Assembly (NCBI RefSeq): GCF_003626595.1
Contig: NZ_RBAK01000011.1
Span: forward strand, 62,001-126,000
Direction of reading: 5' to 3'
DNA from: Micromonospora endolithica
GTDB lineage: Bacteria > Actinomycetota > Actinomycetes > Mycobacteriales > Micromonosporaceae
DNA: 64,000 nt
Every line of letters starts with the position of its first letter. The stretch's first letter is position 1. The position numbers and the translations under genes were made by a program. Below, piece by piece: positions 50,994 to 59,845 of the stretch. Below the pieces are notes generated by a model that was given only the letters and a program-made list of their open reading frames with translations, searched no databases and was not told the origin of the DNA.

Positions 50994-53438
50994 ATGACCG
51001 ACAGCGTTGCCCCGCCCCGGGCCCGCCTCGACGACCTGCTACGCCAGCTCACCCTGCCGGAGAAGATCGGCCTGCTGCACCAGTGGCAGGCCGCCGTGCC
51101 CCGGCTCGGCCTGCCCCCGTTCCGGACCGGCACCGAGGCGCTGCACGGCGTCGCCTGGCTCGGCCCGGCCACCGTCTTCCCGCAGGCGCTGGGCCTGGCC
51201 AGCACCTGGAACCCCGATCTCGTCGAGGCGGTGGGCGCCGCCGTCGGCGTGGAGGTCCGCGCCAAGCACGAGGCCGACCCGACCGTCGGGCTCAACGTGT
51301 GGGCCCCGGTGGTCAACCCGCTGCGCGATCCCCGGTGGGGACGCAACGAGGAGGGCTGGTCGGAGGACACCGGACTGACCGCGCGGCTGGCCACCGCGTA
51401 CGCCCACGGCCTGCGCGGTGACCACCCGAGCCGGCTGCGCACCGCGCCGACGCTCAAGCACTTCCTCGGCTACAACAACGAGACCGACCGCGCCATCACC
51501 TCCAGCGACCTGCCGCCCCGGGTGCTGCACGAGTACGAACTACCCGCCTTCCGCGCCCCGCTCGCCGCCGGCGCGGCGGTGGCCGTGATGGCCTCTTACA
51601 ACCTGGTCAACGGGGTGCCGGCGCACCTGAGCCCGCTGCTGGCCGGCGAACTGCGCCGCTGGTCGCCGGACGTGCTGGTGGTCGGCGACGCCCTCGCGGT
51701 CGGCAACATCGCCGGGGTGCAGGCGTACCTGCCCGACCACGTCGCCGGCTTCGCCGCCGCCCTGCGCGCCGGCATCGACAGCTTCACCGAGGACGACGCC
51801 GACAGCGGTCCCACCGTCGCCCGGATCAGCGAGGCCCTGGACCGGGGGCTGATCGACGTCGCCGACGTCGACGCGGCGGTCCGCCGGATCCTCGGCGTCC
51901 GGCTGCGCCTGGGTGACCTGGACCCGCCGGGGGCCGACCCGTTCGCCGGGGTCTCCCCCGACGTGGTCGACTGCCCCGCCCACCGCGAGCTGGCCCGGGA
52001 GGCCGCCCGGCAGTCGGTGGTGCTGCTGCGCAACGACGCCCTGCTCCCCCTCGACGAGACGGTGCGGGTGGCGGTGCTCGGCCCGCTGGCCGACACCGTG
52101 CACACCGACTGGTACAGCGGCACCCTGCCGTACGCGGTGACCCTGCACGCGGCGCTGGCCGGGCGGCTGCCGGCGGTCACCGGCCACCCCGGCGTCGACC
52201 GGATCGCGCTGCGTGTCGGTGACCGTGCGGTGGGGTGCCCGGCCACCGCCGACGGCGGAGTGCTCACCCTCGGCGACGAGCCGGCCGCCTTCGACGTGTT
52301 CGACTGGGGCCGCGACACGGTGGCGCTGCGGGCCGCCGGCAACGGCCGGCACATCGGCGCCACCGACGACGGCGCGCTGGTCAACGACCGTCCCGGACCG
52401 GGCGGCTGGGTGGTCCGGGAGACGTTCCGCTTCCACCACCGGGCAGACGGGACGGTCCTGCTGCACCACCTGGCCACCGACCGGTACGTCACCGTCGACG
52501 ACGACGGCCGGCTGCGCGTCGACGGTGACGGCCCCGGCTCGGCCACCGCCTTCGAGGTGGACCTGATCGTCGACGGGCCGGCCGCGGCCGCCGCGCTGGC
52601 CGCCGACGCGGACGTGGCGGTGGTGGCACTGGGCAACCACCCGATGGTCAACGGGCGGGAGACCGAGGACCGCGTCGACCTGGAACTGCCGCGCGGCCAG
52701 GAGGAGCTGCTGCGGGCGGTGCGCGCCGCCAATCCCCGTACCGTGCTGGTGCTCACCAGCGGCTACCCGTACGGCCTCGGGTGGGCGCAGGAACACCTGC
52801 CGGCGCTGCTGTGGTCGGCGCACGGCGGCCAGGAGCACGGCACCGCGCTGACCGACGTGCTGCTCGGCGACGCCGACCCCGCCGGGCGGCTCACCCAGAC
52901 CTGGCACGCCGACGCCGGTGAGCTGCCCGACCTGCTCGACTACGACGTGATCGGCGCGGACGCCACCTACCTCTACCACCGGGGCGAACCGTTGTACCCG
53001 TTCGGCCATGGCCTGAGCTACACCGAGTTCACCTACTCCGAGCTGCGGTGCGGCACGGACCTCGCCGCCCTCGGCGAGGAGGTGCCGGTGCAGGTCGAGG
53101 TGACCAACACCGGTGCCCGCCCCGGCGTCGAGGTCGTGCAGCTCTACACCCGGCAGCGGCGCTCGCGGGTCAAGCAACCGCTGCGCCACCTGCGCGACTT
53201 CGTCCGGATCACCCTGGATCCCGGGCAGCGGCGCACGGTCACGCTGCGGCTGCGTACCGACGACCTGGCCTGGTGGGACGAGACCCGGGGTGGCCTCGTC
53301 GTCGAGGACGCCACGCACACCCTGATGGTGGGCCGGTCCGCGCGCGACGTCCGGCTGCTCGGCGCGCTGCGGGTACGCGGCGGACCGGTCGACGCGGTCC
53401 CCACCGCCACCCCGCACGACGCGGGCCGGCGGCGATGA
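50994..53438 (+). CDS. GH3 glycosidase with an inserted beta-trefoil-like domain
   Basis: An 814-residue cytosolic enzyme. The (alpha/beta)8 domain contains PTLKHFLGYNNE (Lys-His near 155) and the nucleophile Asp near 230 in LVVGDALAVGN. The second domain begins REAARQSVVLLRND. Residues about 400-520 are an extra block (VALRAAGNGRHIG, LLHHLATDRYVTVDDDGRLR) resembling a fascin/ricin-like trefoil, inserted before ADVAVVALGNHPMVNGRETED. A fibronectin-III-like C-terminal domain follows. Probable beta-glucosidase or beta-xylosidase. ATG 50994 follows GGAAGG; two LacI-type operators lie upstream. The stop overlaps the LacI start (ATGA). Confidence 0.9.
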   Translation: MTDSVAPPRARLDDLLRQLTLPEKIGLLHQWQAAVPRLGLPPFRTGTEALHGVAWLGPATVFPQALGLASTWNPDLVEAVGAAVGVEVRAKHEADPTVGLNVWAPVVNPLRDPRWGRNEEGWSEDTGLTARLATAYAHGLRGDHPSRLRTAPTLKHFLGYNNETDRAITSSDLPPRVLHEYELPAFRAPLAAGAAVAVMASYNLVNGVPAHLSPLLAGELRRWSPDVLVVGDALAVGNIAGVQAYLPDHVAGFAAALRAGIDSFTEDDADSGPTVARISEALDRGLIDVADVDAAVRRILGVRLRLGDLDPPGADPFAGVSPDVVDCPAHRELAREAARQSVVLLRNDALLPLDETVRVAVLGPLADTVHTDWYSGTLPYAVTLHAALAGRLPAVTGHPGVDRIALRVGDRAVGCPATADGGVLTLGDEPAAFDVFDWGRDTVALRAAGNGRHIGATDDGALVNDRPGPGGWVVRETFRFHHRADGTVLLHHLATDRYVTVDDDGRLRVDGDGPGSATAFEVDLIVDGPAAAAALAADADVAVVALGNHPMVNGRETEDRVDLELPRGQEELLRAVRAANPRTVLVLTSGYPYGLGWAQEHLPALLWSAHGGQEHGTALTDVLLGDADPAGRLTQTWHADAGELPDLLDYDVIGADATYLYHRGEPLYPFGHGLSYTEFTYSELRCGTDLAALGEEVPVQVEVTNTGARPGVEVVQLYTRQRRSRVKQPLRHLRDFVRITLDPGQRRTVTLRLRTDDLAWWDETRGGLVVEDATHTLMVGRSARDVRLLGALRVRGGPVDAVPTATPHDAGRRR

Positions 53439-54475
53439 CGGCCGGCACGCCACGGCTCTCCGGCCAGCCGACCATCGTGGACGTGGCCCGGCACGCCGGG
53501 GTGGCGGTCAGCACCGTGTCGTACGTGCTCAGCGGCAAACGCACGATCTCCGCCGGAACCCGGGACCGGGTGCTCTCCAGCATCCGTCTGCTCGGCTACC
53601 ACCCGCACGCCGGTGCCCGGGCCCTGGCCAGCCGGCGGGCGAACGTGGTCGCCCTGGTGCTGCCGCTGCGCAGCGGCATCCAGGTACCGGTGGTGATGCA
53701 GTTCGCCACCGCCGTGGTGACCTCGGCCCGCCGGCACGACCACGACGTGCTGCTGCTCACCTCCGACGAGGGACCGGCCGGGCTGCGACGCATCGCCGCC
53801 GGGGCGCTTGTCGACGGCATCCTGTTGATGGACGTGGAGCTGGACGACGCCCGGGTGCCGCTGCTGCGGGAGCTGGGCCGCCCCAGCGTGCTGATCGGCC
53901 TGCCCGCCGACACCACCGGGCTGACCTGCGTGGACCTGGACTTCGACCGGGCCGGTGACGTCTGCGTCGATCACCTCGCCCGGCTGGGACACCGGCGGAT
54001 CGGCCTGCTCGGCGCGCCCGCCGCGGTCTACCGGCGGGGCACCGGCTTCGCCCACCGCACCCTGTCCGGGGTGACCCGGGGGGCGTCCCGGCACGGCGTG
54101 GACGTGGTGAGCACGCCCTGCGAGGAGAGCGCCACCGACGTGCGGCGTACGGTGGCGGACCTGCTGGCGCGGGGCGTGACCGGGCTGGTGGTGCAGAACG
54201 AGTCGGCGGTCGGCCCGGCCCTGGCCGCGCTGGCCGAGCTGGGCCGGCGGGTTCCCGACGATGTGTCGGTGGTGGCGATCTGCCCGGACCCGTTCGCCGC
54301 CCAGGCCAGCCCGATGCTGACCTCGGTGCCGGTGCCGGCCGAGGAGATCGGCCGGCAGGCGGTGACGCTGCTGATGGCCAAGCTGGCCGGCGAGCCGGTG
54401 CCGGAGACCACGCTGCTCCCACCCCGGTTGACCGTGCGGGACAGCACCGCCGCCCCGGGCGGTGCGCCCCGGTGA
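53435..54475 (+). CDS. LacI family transcriptional regulator
   Basis: A 346-residue repressor. The helix-turn-helix reads TIVDVARHAGVAVSTVSYVL, followed by the hinge helix HAGARALASRRANV. The periplasmic-binding-protein-like effector domain contains DGILLMDVELDD and RLGHRRIGLLGAP. It overlaps the GH3 stop by 4 bp and its own stop overlaps the GH95 start, so it is co-expressed with its presumed targets. The palindromes at 50869 and 50943 are its likely operators. Confidence 0.93.
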   Translation: MTAGTPRLSGQPTIVDVARHAGVAVSTVSYVLSGKRTISAGTRDRVLSSIRLLGYHPHAGARALASRRANVVALVLPLRSGIQVPVVMQFATAVVTSARRHDHDVLLLTSDEGPAGLRRIAAGALVDGILLMDVELDDARVPLLRELGRPSVLIGLPADTTGLTCVDLDFDRAGDVCVDHLARLGHRRIGLLGAPAAVYRRGTGFAHRTLSGVTRGASRHGVDVVSTPCEESATDVRRTVADLLARGVTGLVVQNESAVGPALAALAELGRRVPDDVSVVAICPDPFAAQASPMLTSVPVPAEEIGRQAVTLLMAKLAGEPVPETTLLPPRLTVRDSTAAPGGAPR

Positions 54476-56691
54476 CCCCGCCCCCGTCGGCCCACCGCCT
54501 CGTCGACACCGCCCCGGCCACCTGCTGGCAGGACGCGTTCCTCGCCGGCAACGGCGAGTACGGGATCATGGTGTCCGGCGCGGCGTACGCGGAGCGGATC
54601 GTCTGCAACCACCACCGGTACGTGCTGCCCAACGGCACCCGGCACGCCCGCCCGCCGGAGCTGGCCGCGCTGCTGCCCCGGATCCGGGAGCTGATCCTCA
54701 CCGGCCGGCAGGCCGAGGCGGGCGTGCTGCTGGCCGGTGCCGGGCCGCTGCGCTGGACCCAGTCGTACCATCCGGGGTTCGCCCTGACCGTCGACGCCGA
54801 GGATCGGCAGGTGCACGACTACCGGCGGGTGACCGAATTCGGCACCGGAGAGGTCACCGTTCAGTGGTCCGGCGGGCGGCGACGGTCGTTCGTGTCCCGC
54901 ACCGACCGGCTCGTGGTGACCGAGGTGGCGATGGGGCCGTGCACCGTCGGCGCGACCGGTGACCTGCCGGGCCGGCCGGACGGGGTGCGCTACGCGAGCG
55001 TCGCGTACCGGCGGGGTGGGCTGGTGTTCCTGCGGATCCGGGGCCGCTACCCCGACGCCGGCGGCGCGTACGGCTTCGAGGGGCTGACCCTGGTGCGCGG
55101 CGACGCCGAACCGGACGGCGACCGGGTGCGGGTGCGTGGGCCGGCGCTGCTGACCACGGTGCTGCACCGGGTGGACACCCCGGCCTGGCGGACCCGGGAG
55201 GGCGAGCGGCGACTGACCGCCGCGCCGGGCGACTACGACACGCTGCTGGCCCGGCACCTGCCCCGGCACACCGAGCCGTACCGGCGGGTGAGCCTGGACC
55301 TGGGCGTGCCCGACGCCGATCGGGAGCTGCCGGTCGGCGCGCTGCTCGACCGGCAGGCGGCCAGCCCGGACCGGCTCGACCCGGCACTGCTGGAGCGCCT
55401 GTTCCACGCCGGCCGGTACCTGCTGCTCAGCGCCTCCGGGGTGCTGCCGCCCCGGTTGACCGGGCTGTGGCTGGGCTCCTGGGACGCCGCCTGGGCGGGT
55501 GACTTCACCACCGACGCGAACCTCAATCTCCAGCTCGCCGGGGCGAACCTCGGCGCGTTGCCGGAGGTCACCGCCGCACACGCCCGGCTGGTCGGCGACC
55601 AGGTCGACGACTGGCGGCGCAACGCCCGGGCGGTCTACGGCGTGGCCGGGCTGCTCGCGCCCAGCCGCACCGACGGCGAACACGGCCACCTGTTCCACCT
55701 GCACCCGAAGTGGCCGTTCGCCGCGTGGCTGCCGGGGGCGCACTGGCTGCTGTTCCCCCTGTACGAGCACCACCGGGTGACCGGGGAACCGCTCGGCCCG
55801 GTGGCCGGCTGGCTGGTCGAGGTGGCGGAGTTCTTCGCCGGCATCCTCACCGTGACCGGCGACGACGGGCGGCTGGTGATCGTGCCGTCGTACTCGGCGG
55901 AGACCGGCCCGTTGGACCACGACAACCGGCCGCAGCCGGCGGCGGTGAACGCGACGATGGACATCGCCGCCGCCCGGCACGCCTTCCGGGTGGCCGCCGA
56001 GCTGACCGGCGAGGATCGGTGGACGGCCCTGGCCGCGCGGCTGCCCGACTACCTCGTCGACGGGCGCGGGGCCCTGACCGAGTGGGCGTGGCCGGGCTAC
56101 CGCGCCGACGACGACCACCGGCACGTCAGCCACCTGTACCCGGTGTGGCCACTGGGCGAGATCGACCCGGACGACACGCCCGCCCTGGCCGCGGCCGCGC
56201 ACCGGGCGTTGACGGTGCGCGGCGACGAGGACCGCTCGGCGCACGGCGGCCTGCACCGGGCCCTGGCCGCGGCGCGGCTGCGCGACGCGGACCTGGTGGC
56301 GGCGAACCTGCGCAGGATCGTGGGGGCGGACATGTTCTTCCGGTCGCTGATGAGCGCGCACAACCCGGGGCGGGTCACCTACAACGCGGACGCCGCGCAC
56401 ACCCTGCCGGCGGTGCTGATCGAGGCGCTCGTGCACGCCCGCGGCGACGTGGTGCGGCTGCTGCCGGCACTACCGCCGGACCTGCGGCGCGGAGTGCTGC
56501 GCGGGGTACGGCTGCCCGGCCGGCTCACCGTGACCGAGCTGGCGTGGGGCGACGGCCGGGTACGCGTCGTGCTGACCAGTGCGGTCGACCGGCGGGTCCG
56601 GGTGACGGTGGCCGACCGGTGGCACCCGGTCGAGCTGGCCGCCGGGGCGCCGGCGGACCTGACCCTCGCCTGGCGTCCGGCCGGCCCCTGA
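54472..56691 (+). CDS. GH95-type alpha-L-fucosidase
   Basis: A 739-residue enzyme. The N-terminal beta-domain begins AFLAGNGEYGIMVSG, matching the GH95 P-x-GNG-x-G start. The catalytic (alpha/alpha)6 barrel has TTDANLNLQLAG in place of the typical INTEMNYWP, VPSYSAETGP (acid Glu region) and HRHVSHLYPVWPLGEI. The altered Asn/Met motif suggests a divergent substrate such as alpha-L-galactose or fucose on different linkages. No signal peptide is seen. GTG 54472 overlaps the LacI stop. With GH31, GH42 and GH3 it would strip fucosylated galacto-xyloglucan side chains. Confidence 0.85.
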   Translation: MTPPPSAHRLVDTAPATCWQDAFLAGNGEYGIMVSGAAYAERIVCNHHRYVLPNGTRHARPPELAALLPRIRELILTGRQAEAGVLLAGAGPLRWTQSYHPGFALTVDAEDRQVHDYRRVTEFGTGEVTVQWSGGRRRSFVSRTDRLVVTEVAMGPCTVGATGDLPGRPDGVRYASVAYRRGGLVFLRIRGRYPDAGGAYGFEGLTLVRGDAEPDGDRVRVRGPALLTTVLHRVDTPAWRTREGERRLTAAPGDYDTLLARHLPRHTEPYRRVSLDLGVPDADRELPVGALLDRQAASPDRLDPALLERLFHAGRYLLLSASGVLPPRLTGLWLGSWDAAWAGDFTTDANLNLQLAGANLGALPEVTAAHARLVGDQVDDWRRNARAVYGVAGLLAPSRTDGEHGHLFHLHPKWPFAAWLPGAHWLLFPLYEHHRVTGEPLGPVAGWLVEVAEFFAGILTVTGDDGRLVIVPSYSAETGPLDHDNRPQPAAVNATMDIAAARHAFRVAAELTGEDRWTALAARLPDYLVDGRGALTEWAWPGYRADDDHRHVSHLYPVWPLGEIDPDDTPALAAAAHRALTVRGDEDRSAHGGLHRALAAARLRDADLVAANLRRIVGADMFFRSLMSAHNPGRVTYNADAAHTLPAVLIEALVHARGDVVRLLPALPPDLRRGVLRGVRLPGRLTVTELAWGDGRVRVVLTSAVDRRVRVTVADRWHPVELAAGAPADLTLAWRPAGP

Positions 56692-56715
56692 CCGGCTCGG
56701 CGGCGATGCTGGCGC

Positions 56716-57207
56716 TCAGGTCGTCCGGGACCGCCACCACCGCTGCCACCAGCCGCGCCGCCACCGTCCGGCGGACGGGGTCGGTGCCACCGGGGGTACC
56801 GGCGGCCGGTCCACCGGGGCGGCGCGCCGGCGGTCCTCCCGCCAGCGGCGTACGGTGTCGTCGGCGTTGACCGGCCGCACCACCACCCGGGGCCCGGACG
56901 GGTTGCGCAGCCAGGAGATGATCTCCGTGTTCAGGACCGCGACGAAGGCGCGCACCGACTCCTCGGTGGGCAGGTCCCGCACCTCGGCGGGCACCTGCTC
57001 GATCTTTCGCCGCAACAGCAGCGGGGTGGGCAGCAGCAGGTCGCTGGGCAGGGACTCGCGCTCCAGGAAACTCTTGATCCACCACGCCTCGTCGTAGGGC
57101 AGGTTCCGGCCGGGGATCGGCTTGCCCATGCCGGGCAGGTTGTCGAACTCGCCGCGCTCCTGGGCGCCGCGGATCTGCGCCTCGACCGTCGCTTCCCAGC
57201 TGTCCAT
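56716..57207 (-). CDS. DUF1992 (DnaJC28-like) protein
   Basis: A 163-residue protein. The conserved domain occupies residues 4-75: IRGAQERGEFDNLPGMGKPI, then NLPYDEAWWIKSFLERE and LPTPLLLRRKIEQ. The middle includes LNTEIISWLRNPSGP, and the C-terminus is basic, Trp/Arg-rich and probably disordered. The family is widespread but uncharacterised; a J-domain-related chaperone link is only by name. ATG 57207 is the standard start. It is convergent with the fucosidase gene. Confidence 0.87.
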   Translation of the reverse strand: MDSWEATVEAQIRGAQERGEFDNLPGMGKPIPGRNLPYDEAWWIKSFLERESLPSDLLLPTPLLLRRKIEQVPAEVRDLPTEESVRAFVAVLNTEIISWLRNPSGPRVVVRPVNADDTVRRWREDRRRAAPVDRPPVPPVAPTPSAGRWRRGWWQRWWRSRTT

Positions 57208-57301
57208 GTCCCCGCCACCTCCCGGGCCACCGTAACGCGGGCGGCCGGGGCGGGGCCGCCGGGAGAATTCAGCGCAGCGGGCGTACCTGGCATTCCCGGC
57301 G

Positions 57302-57880
57302 TCAGCCTGCCGGGCGGGCCCGCACGTGCGCCCGCTCCCCCTGCGGGCCGAAGAGAATCAGCAGCTCGGCGGGCTCGTCGGCGGCGTTGGCCAGCCAGTG
57401 CGGCACCCGGGTGTCGAACTCGGCGACCTCGCCCTCGGTGAGGACCAGGTCACGTGCCCCGAGCACCAGCCGCAGGCGTCCCGACAGCACGTAGAGCCAC
57501 TCGTATCCCTCGTGGCTGCGCGGGTCCGGCTCACCGCCCGGCGTCCCCGCCGGCATGATCAGCTTGAACGCCCGCACTCCCCCGGGCCGGCGGGTCAGCG
57601 GCAGGTAGGTGACGCCGTGCCGGCGCACCGGGCGGGGGTGTACGCGCGGGTCACCGGTGGGTGGGGCGTCGACCAGTTCGTCCAGCGGTACCTGGTGGGC
57701 CTGGGCCAGCGGCAGCAGCAGCTCCAGGGTGGGCCGGCGCTGGCCGGACTCCAGCCGGGACAGGGTGCTCACCGAGATGCCGGTGGTGCGGGACAGCTGG
57801 GCCAGGGTGGTGCCGGTGCGCTCGCGCAGGGCCCGCAGGCGCGGACCGACCGCGGACAGCACGTCGCCGAGGTCACTCAT
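57302..57880 (-). CDS. XRE-cupin transcriptional regulator
   Basis: A 192-residue protein. The N-terminal HTH is LRALRERTGTTLAQLSRTTGISVSTLSRLESGQ (recognition helix near 30-42; given here by family motif). The C-terminal cupin reads DPRSHEGYEWLYVLSGRLRL and VAEFDTRVPHWLANAADEPA. ATG 57880 begins MSDLGDVLSAVG. It is divergent from a flavoprotein gene with two TTGCCATAC repeats in between, and probably represses that gene and itself in response to a small ligand bound in the cupin. Confidence 0.9.
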   Translation of the reverse strand: MSDLGDVLSAVGPRLRALRERTGTTLAQLSRTTGISVSTLSRLESGQRRPTLELLLPLAQAHQVPLDELVDAPPTGDPRVHPRPVRRHGVTYLPLTRRPGGVRAFKLIMPAGTPGGEPDPRSHEGYEWLYVLSGRLRLVLGARDLVLTEGEVAEFDTRVPHWLANAADEPAELLILFGPQGERAHVRARPAG

Positions 57881-57889
57881 CCCGCGATG

Positions 57890-57919
57890 TTGCCATACCA
57901 GCAAGAACATTTGCCATAC
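57890..57919. promoter_or_regulatory. Direct-repeat operator TTGCCATAC x2
   Basis: TTGCCATAC occurs at 57890-57898 and 57911-57919, 21 bp apart (two helical turns), in the 111-bp divergent region of the XRE-cupin regulator and the flavoprotein. CATACT at the end of the second copy may be part of a -10 box. Confidence 0.65.
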
Positions 57920-57991
57920 TGCGACGGCCGGCGCATCGTCGCAACCGACGGCGGGGCGGACAGCCCGGCCGGAGACGAGGGGGGAAGGACC

Positions 57992-58945
57992 ATGCGTGAG
58001 ACGTACGACGTGGTGGTGGTCGGTGGCGGCGCCGCCGGGCTGAGCGGGGCGTTGGCCCTGGCGCGGGCCCGCCGGTCGGTGCTGGTGGTGGACGCCGGCG
58101 CGCCGCGCAACGCGCCCGCCGGACACGTGCACAACTTCCTGACCCGCGACGGCACGCCACCGGCGGAGCTACTGGCCGCCGGTCGGGCCGAGGTCACCGG
58201 GTACGGCGCAGAGGTCGTCACCGGCACGGTCGCCGCGGCGGAGCGGGTCGACGGCGGGTTCCGGCTTGCGCTGGCCGGGGGCGGCGCGGTGGGCGCCCGG
58301 CGGCTGCTGGTGACCACCGGTCTGGTCGACGAGCTGCCCGAGGTCGCGGGCCTGGCGGCGCGGTGGGGCCGGGACGTGCTGCACTGCCCGTACTGCCACG
58401 GGTGGGAGGTGCGTGACCAGCCGATCGGGGTGCTGGCCACCGGGCCTCTGGCCGTGCACCAGGCGTTGCTGTGGCGGCAGTGGAGCGCCGACGTGACGAT
58501 GTTCCGGCACACCGCGCCCGCGTTCGGCGACGAGGAGCAGGAGCAGCTCGCCGCCCGCGACGTCGCGGTGGTCGACGGCGAGGTCGCCGCCCTGGAGGTC
58601 GCCGACGACCGGCTCACCGGGGTCCGGTTGGTCTCCGGCCTGGTGGTGCCCCGCGCCGCCCTGGTCGTCGCGCCACGCTTCGCGGCGCGCGCCGACCTGC
58701 TGACCGGTCTCGGCCTGACCGCGGCGCCGCAGGAGATGGGCGGGCACGTGATCGGCACGGCGGTGTCCGCCGACGCGTCCGGCGCCACCGACGTGCCCGG
58801 CGTGTGGGTGGCCGGCAACGTCGCCGACCCGCGCCTGCAGGTGATCGGTGCCGCCGCGGCCGGCCTGAACGCCGGGGCGATGATCAACGCGGACCTGATG
58901 GCGGAGGACACCCGGCGGGCGGTCGCCGCGCGCCGCGCCGGCTGA
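57992..58945 (+). CDS. Thioredoxin-reductase-like FAD/NAD(P) oxidoreductase
   Basis: A 317-residue flavoprotein. The FAD Rossmann motif is VVVVGGGAAGLSGA (7-20), the redox Cys pair HCPYCHGWE (C132, C135) and the terminal FAD motif GVWVAGNVADPRLQV with the following AAAAGLNAG. The NAD(P) motif (about 145-152, GVLATGPLAVHQ) lacks the usual GxGxxA. This matches the low-molecular-weight TrxR-like group often paired with XRE-cupin regulators. The electron acceptor is unknown. ATG 57992 follows GGGGAAGGACC. Confidence 0.9.
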   Translation: MRETYDVVVVGGGAAGLSGALALARARRSVLVVDAGAPRNAPAGHVHNFLTRDGTPPAELLAAGRAEVTGYGAEVVTGTVAAAERVDGGFRLALAGGGAVGARRLLVTTGLVDELPEVAGLAARWGRDVLHCPYCHGWEVRDQPIGVLATGPLAVHQALLWRQWSADVTMFRHTAPAFGDEEQEQLAARDVAVVDGEVAALEVADDRLTGVRLVSGLVVPRAALVVAPRFAARADLLTGLGLTAAPQEMGGHVIGTAVSADASGATDVPGVWVAGNVADPRLQVIGAAAAGLNAGAMINADLMAEDTRRAVAARRAG

Positions 58946-59026
58946 CGGCAGACGCCGGACGTGTAGTGGGCGACCGGCGGGCACGGCGTCGCGCACCGGG
59001 CCGGCGGATGACCCGTGGGGGTACGG

Positions 59027-59845
59027 TCAGCCGGCCCGGTGCCGGCGGCGCATTCCCTCGGCCAGCGGCGCCGCGTCCAGGTCCCCGGCGGCCACGCGCT
59101 TTTCGACGGTACGCCGGACCAGCCGGTCGGCCAGCCCCGGCGCGTGCCGGGCCAGGGCCATCTCCAGCCGGCCCCGCCCGGTGGTGGCGACGTCCCGGGG
59201 TGCCCGGCGGGCGGTCGCGGCGCGCAGGATCGCCGCCACCACGCCCTCGACCGGCTCGAAGCGGGACACCCCGCCCAGGGACAGTCCCGCCTCGGCGGTG
59301 CTGTCGTGGATCGGGGAGGCGACCATGCTCGGGTAGACCACGCTCACCCCGACGTGGGTGCCCACCTCGTGGCGCAGCGCGTCGGCGTACGCGACCAGGG
59401 CGCGCTTGCTCACCCCGTACGCGGCGGCCAGGGGCAGTGGCAGCAGGGCCATCCGGCTGGCCACGAAGATCACCCGTCCGCGGGCGGCCTCCAGGGCGGG
59501 CAGCGCGGCGGCGGTGGTCCGCCAGGCGGCGAGCAGGTTCACCTCCAGTTGCCGGTGGACCGCCTCGTCGGGTGCCCGCTCGGCGGGGGCCGGGCCGCCC
59601 ACGCCGGCGTTGTTGACCAGCAGGTCCAGCCCGCCGAGGCGGTCGACGGCGGCGGCGACGGCGGGTGGCACGGCGGCCGGGTCGGTCAGGTCGCACCCGA
59701 GCACCGGCACCCCGGCCGCGGTGCCGGGGCGCAGGTCGAGGCCGACGACGTCCGCCCCGGCGTCGCGCAGGGCGGCGCACAGCTGCCGGCCGAAGGTCCC
59801 CCGGGCGCCGGTGACCACGACCCGGCGGCCGTGCAGCGCGTTCAT
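59027..59845 (-). CDS. SDR family oxidoreductase
   Basis: A 272-residue short-chain dehydrogenase. The cofactor motif is TGARGTFGRQL (TGxxxxxG), then LLVNNAGVGGPAP (NNAG), the catalytic Ser in RVIFVASRMALLPL, and YGVSKRALV (YxxxK). It reduces or oxidises an alcohol/ketone with NAD(P)H; the substrate is unknown. The ATG overlaps the FMO stop by 4 bp, so the SDR and the flavin monooxygenase form an operon and may act in sequence. Confidence 0.92.
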   Translation of the reverse strand: MNALHGRRVVVTGARGTFGRQLCAALRDAGADVVGLDLRPGTAAGVPVLGCDLTDPAAVPPAVAAAVDRLGGLDLLVNNAGVGGPAPAERAPDEAVHRQLEVNLLAAWRTTAAALPALEAARGRVIFVASRMALLPLPLAAAYGVSKRALVAYADALRHEVGTHVGVSVVYPSMVASPIHDSTAEAGLSLGGVSRFEPVEGVVAAILRAATARRAPRDVATTGRGRLEMALARHAPGLADRLVRRTVEKRVAAGDLDAAPLAEGMRRRHRAG

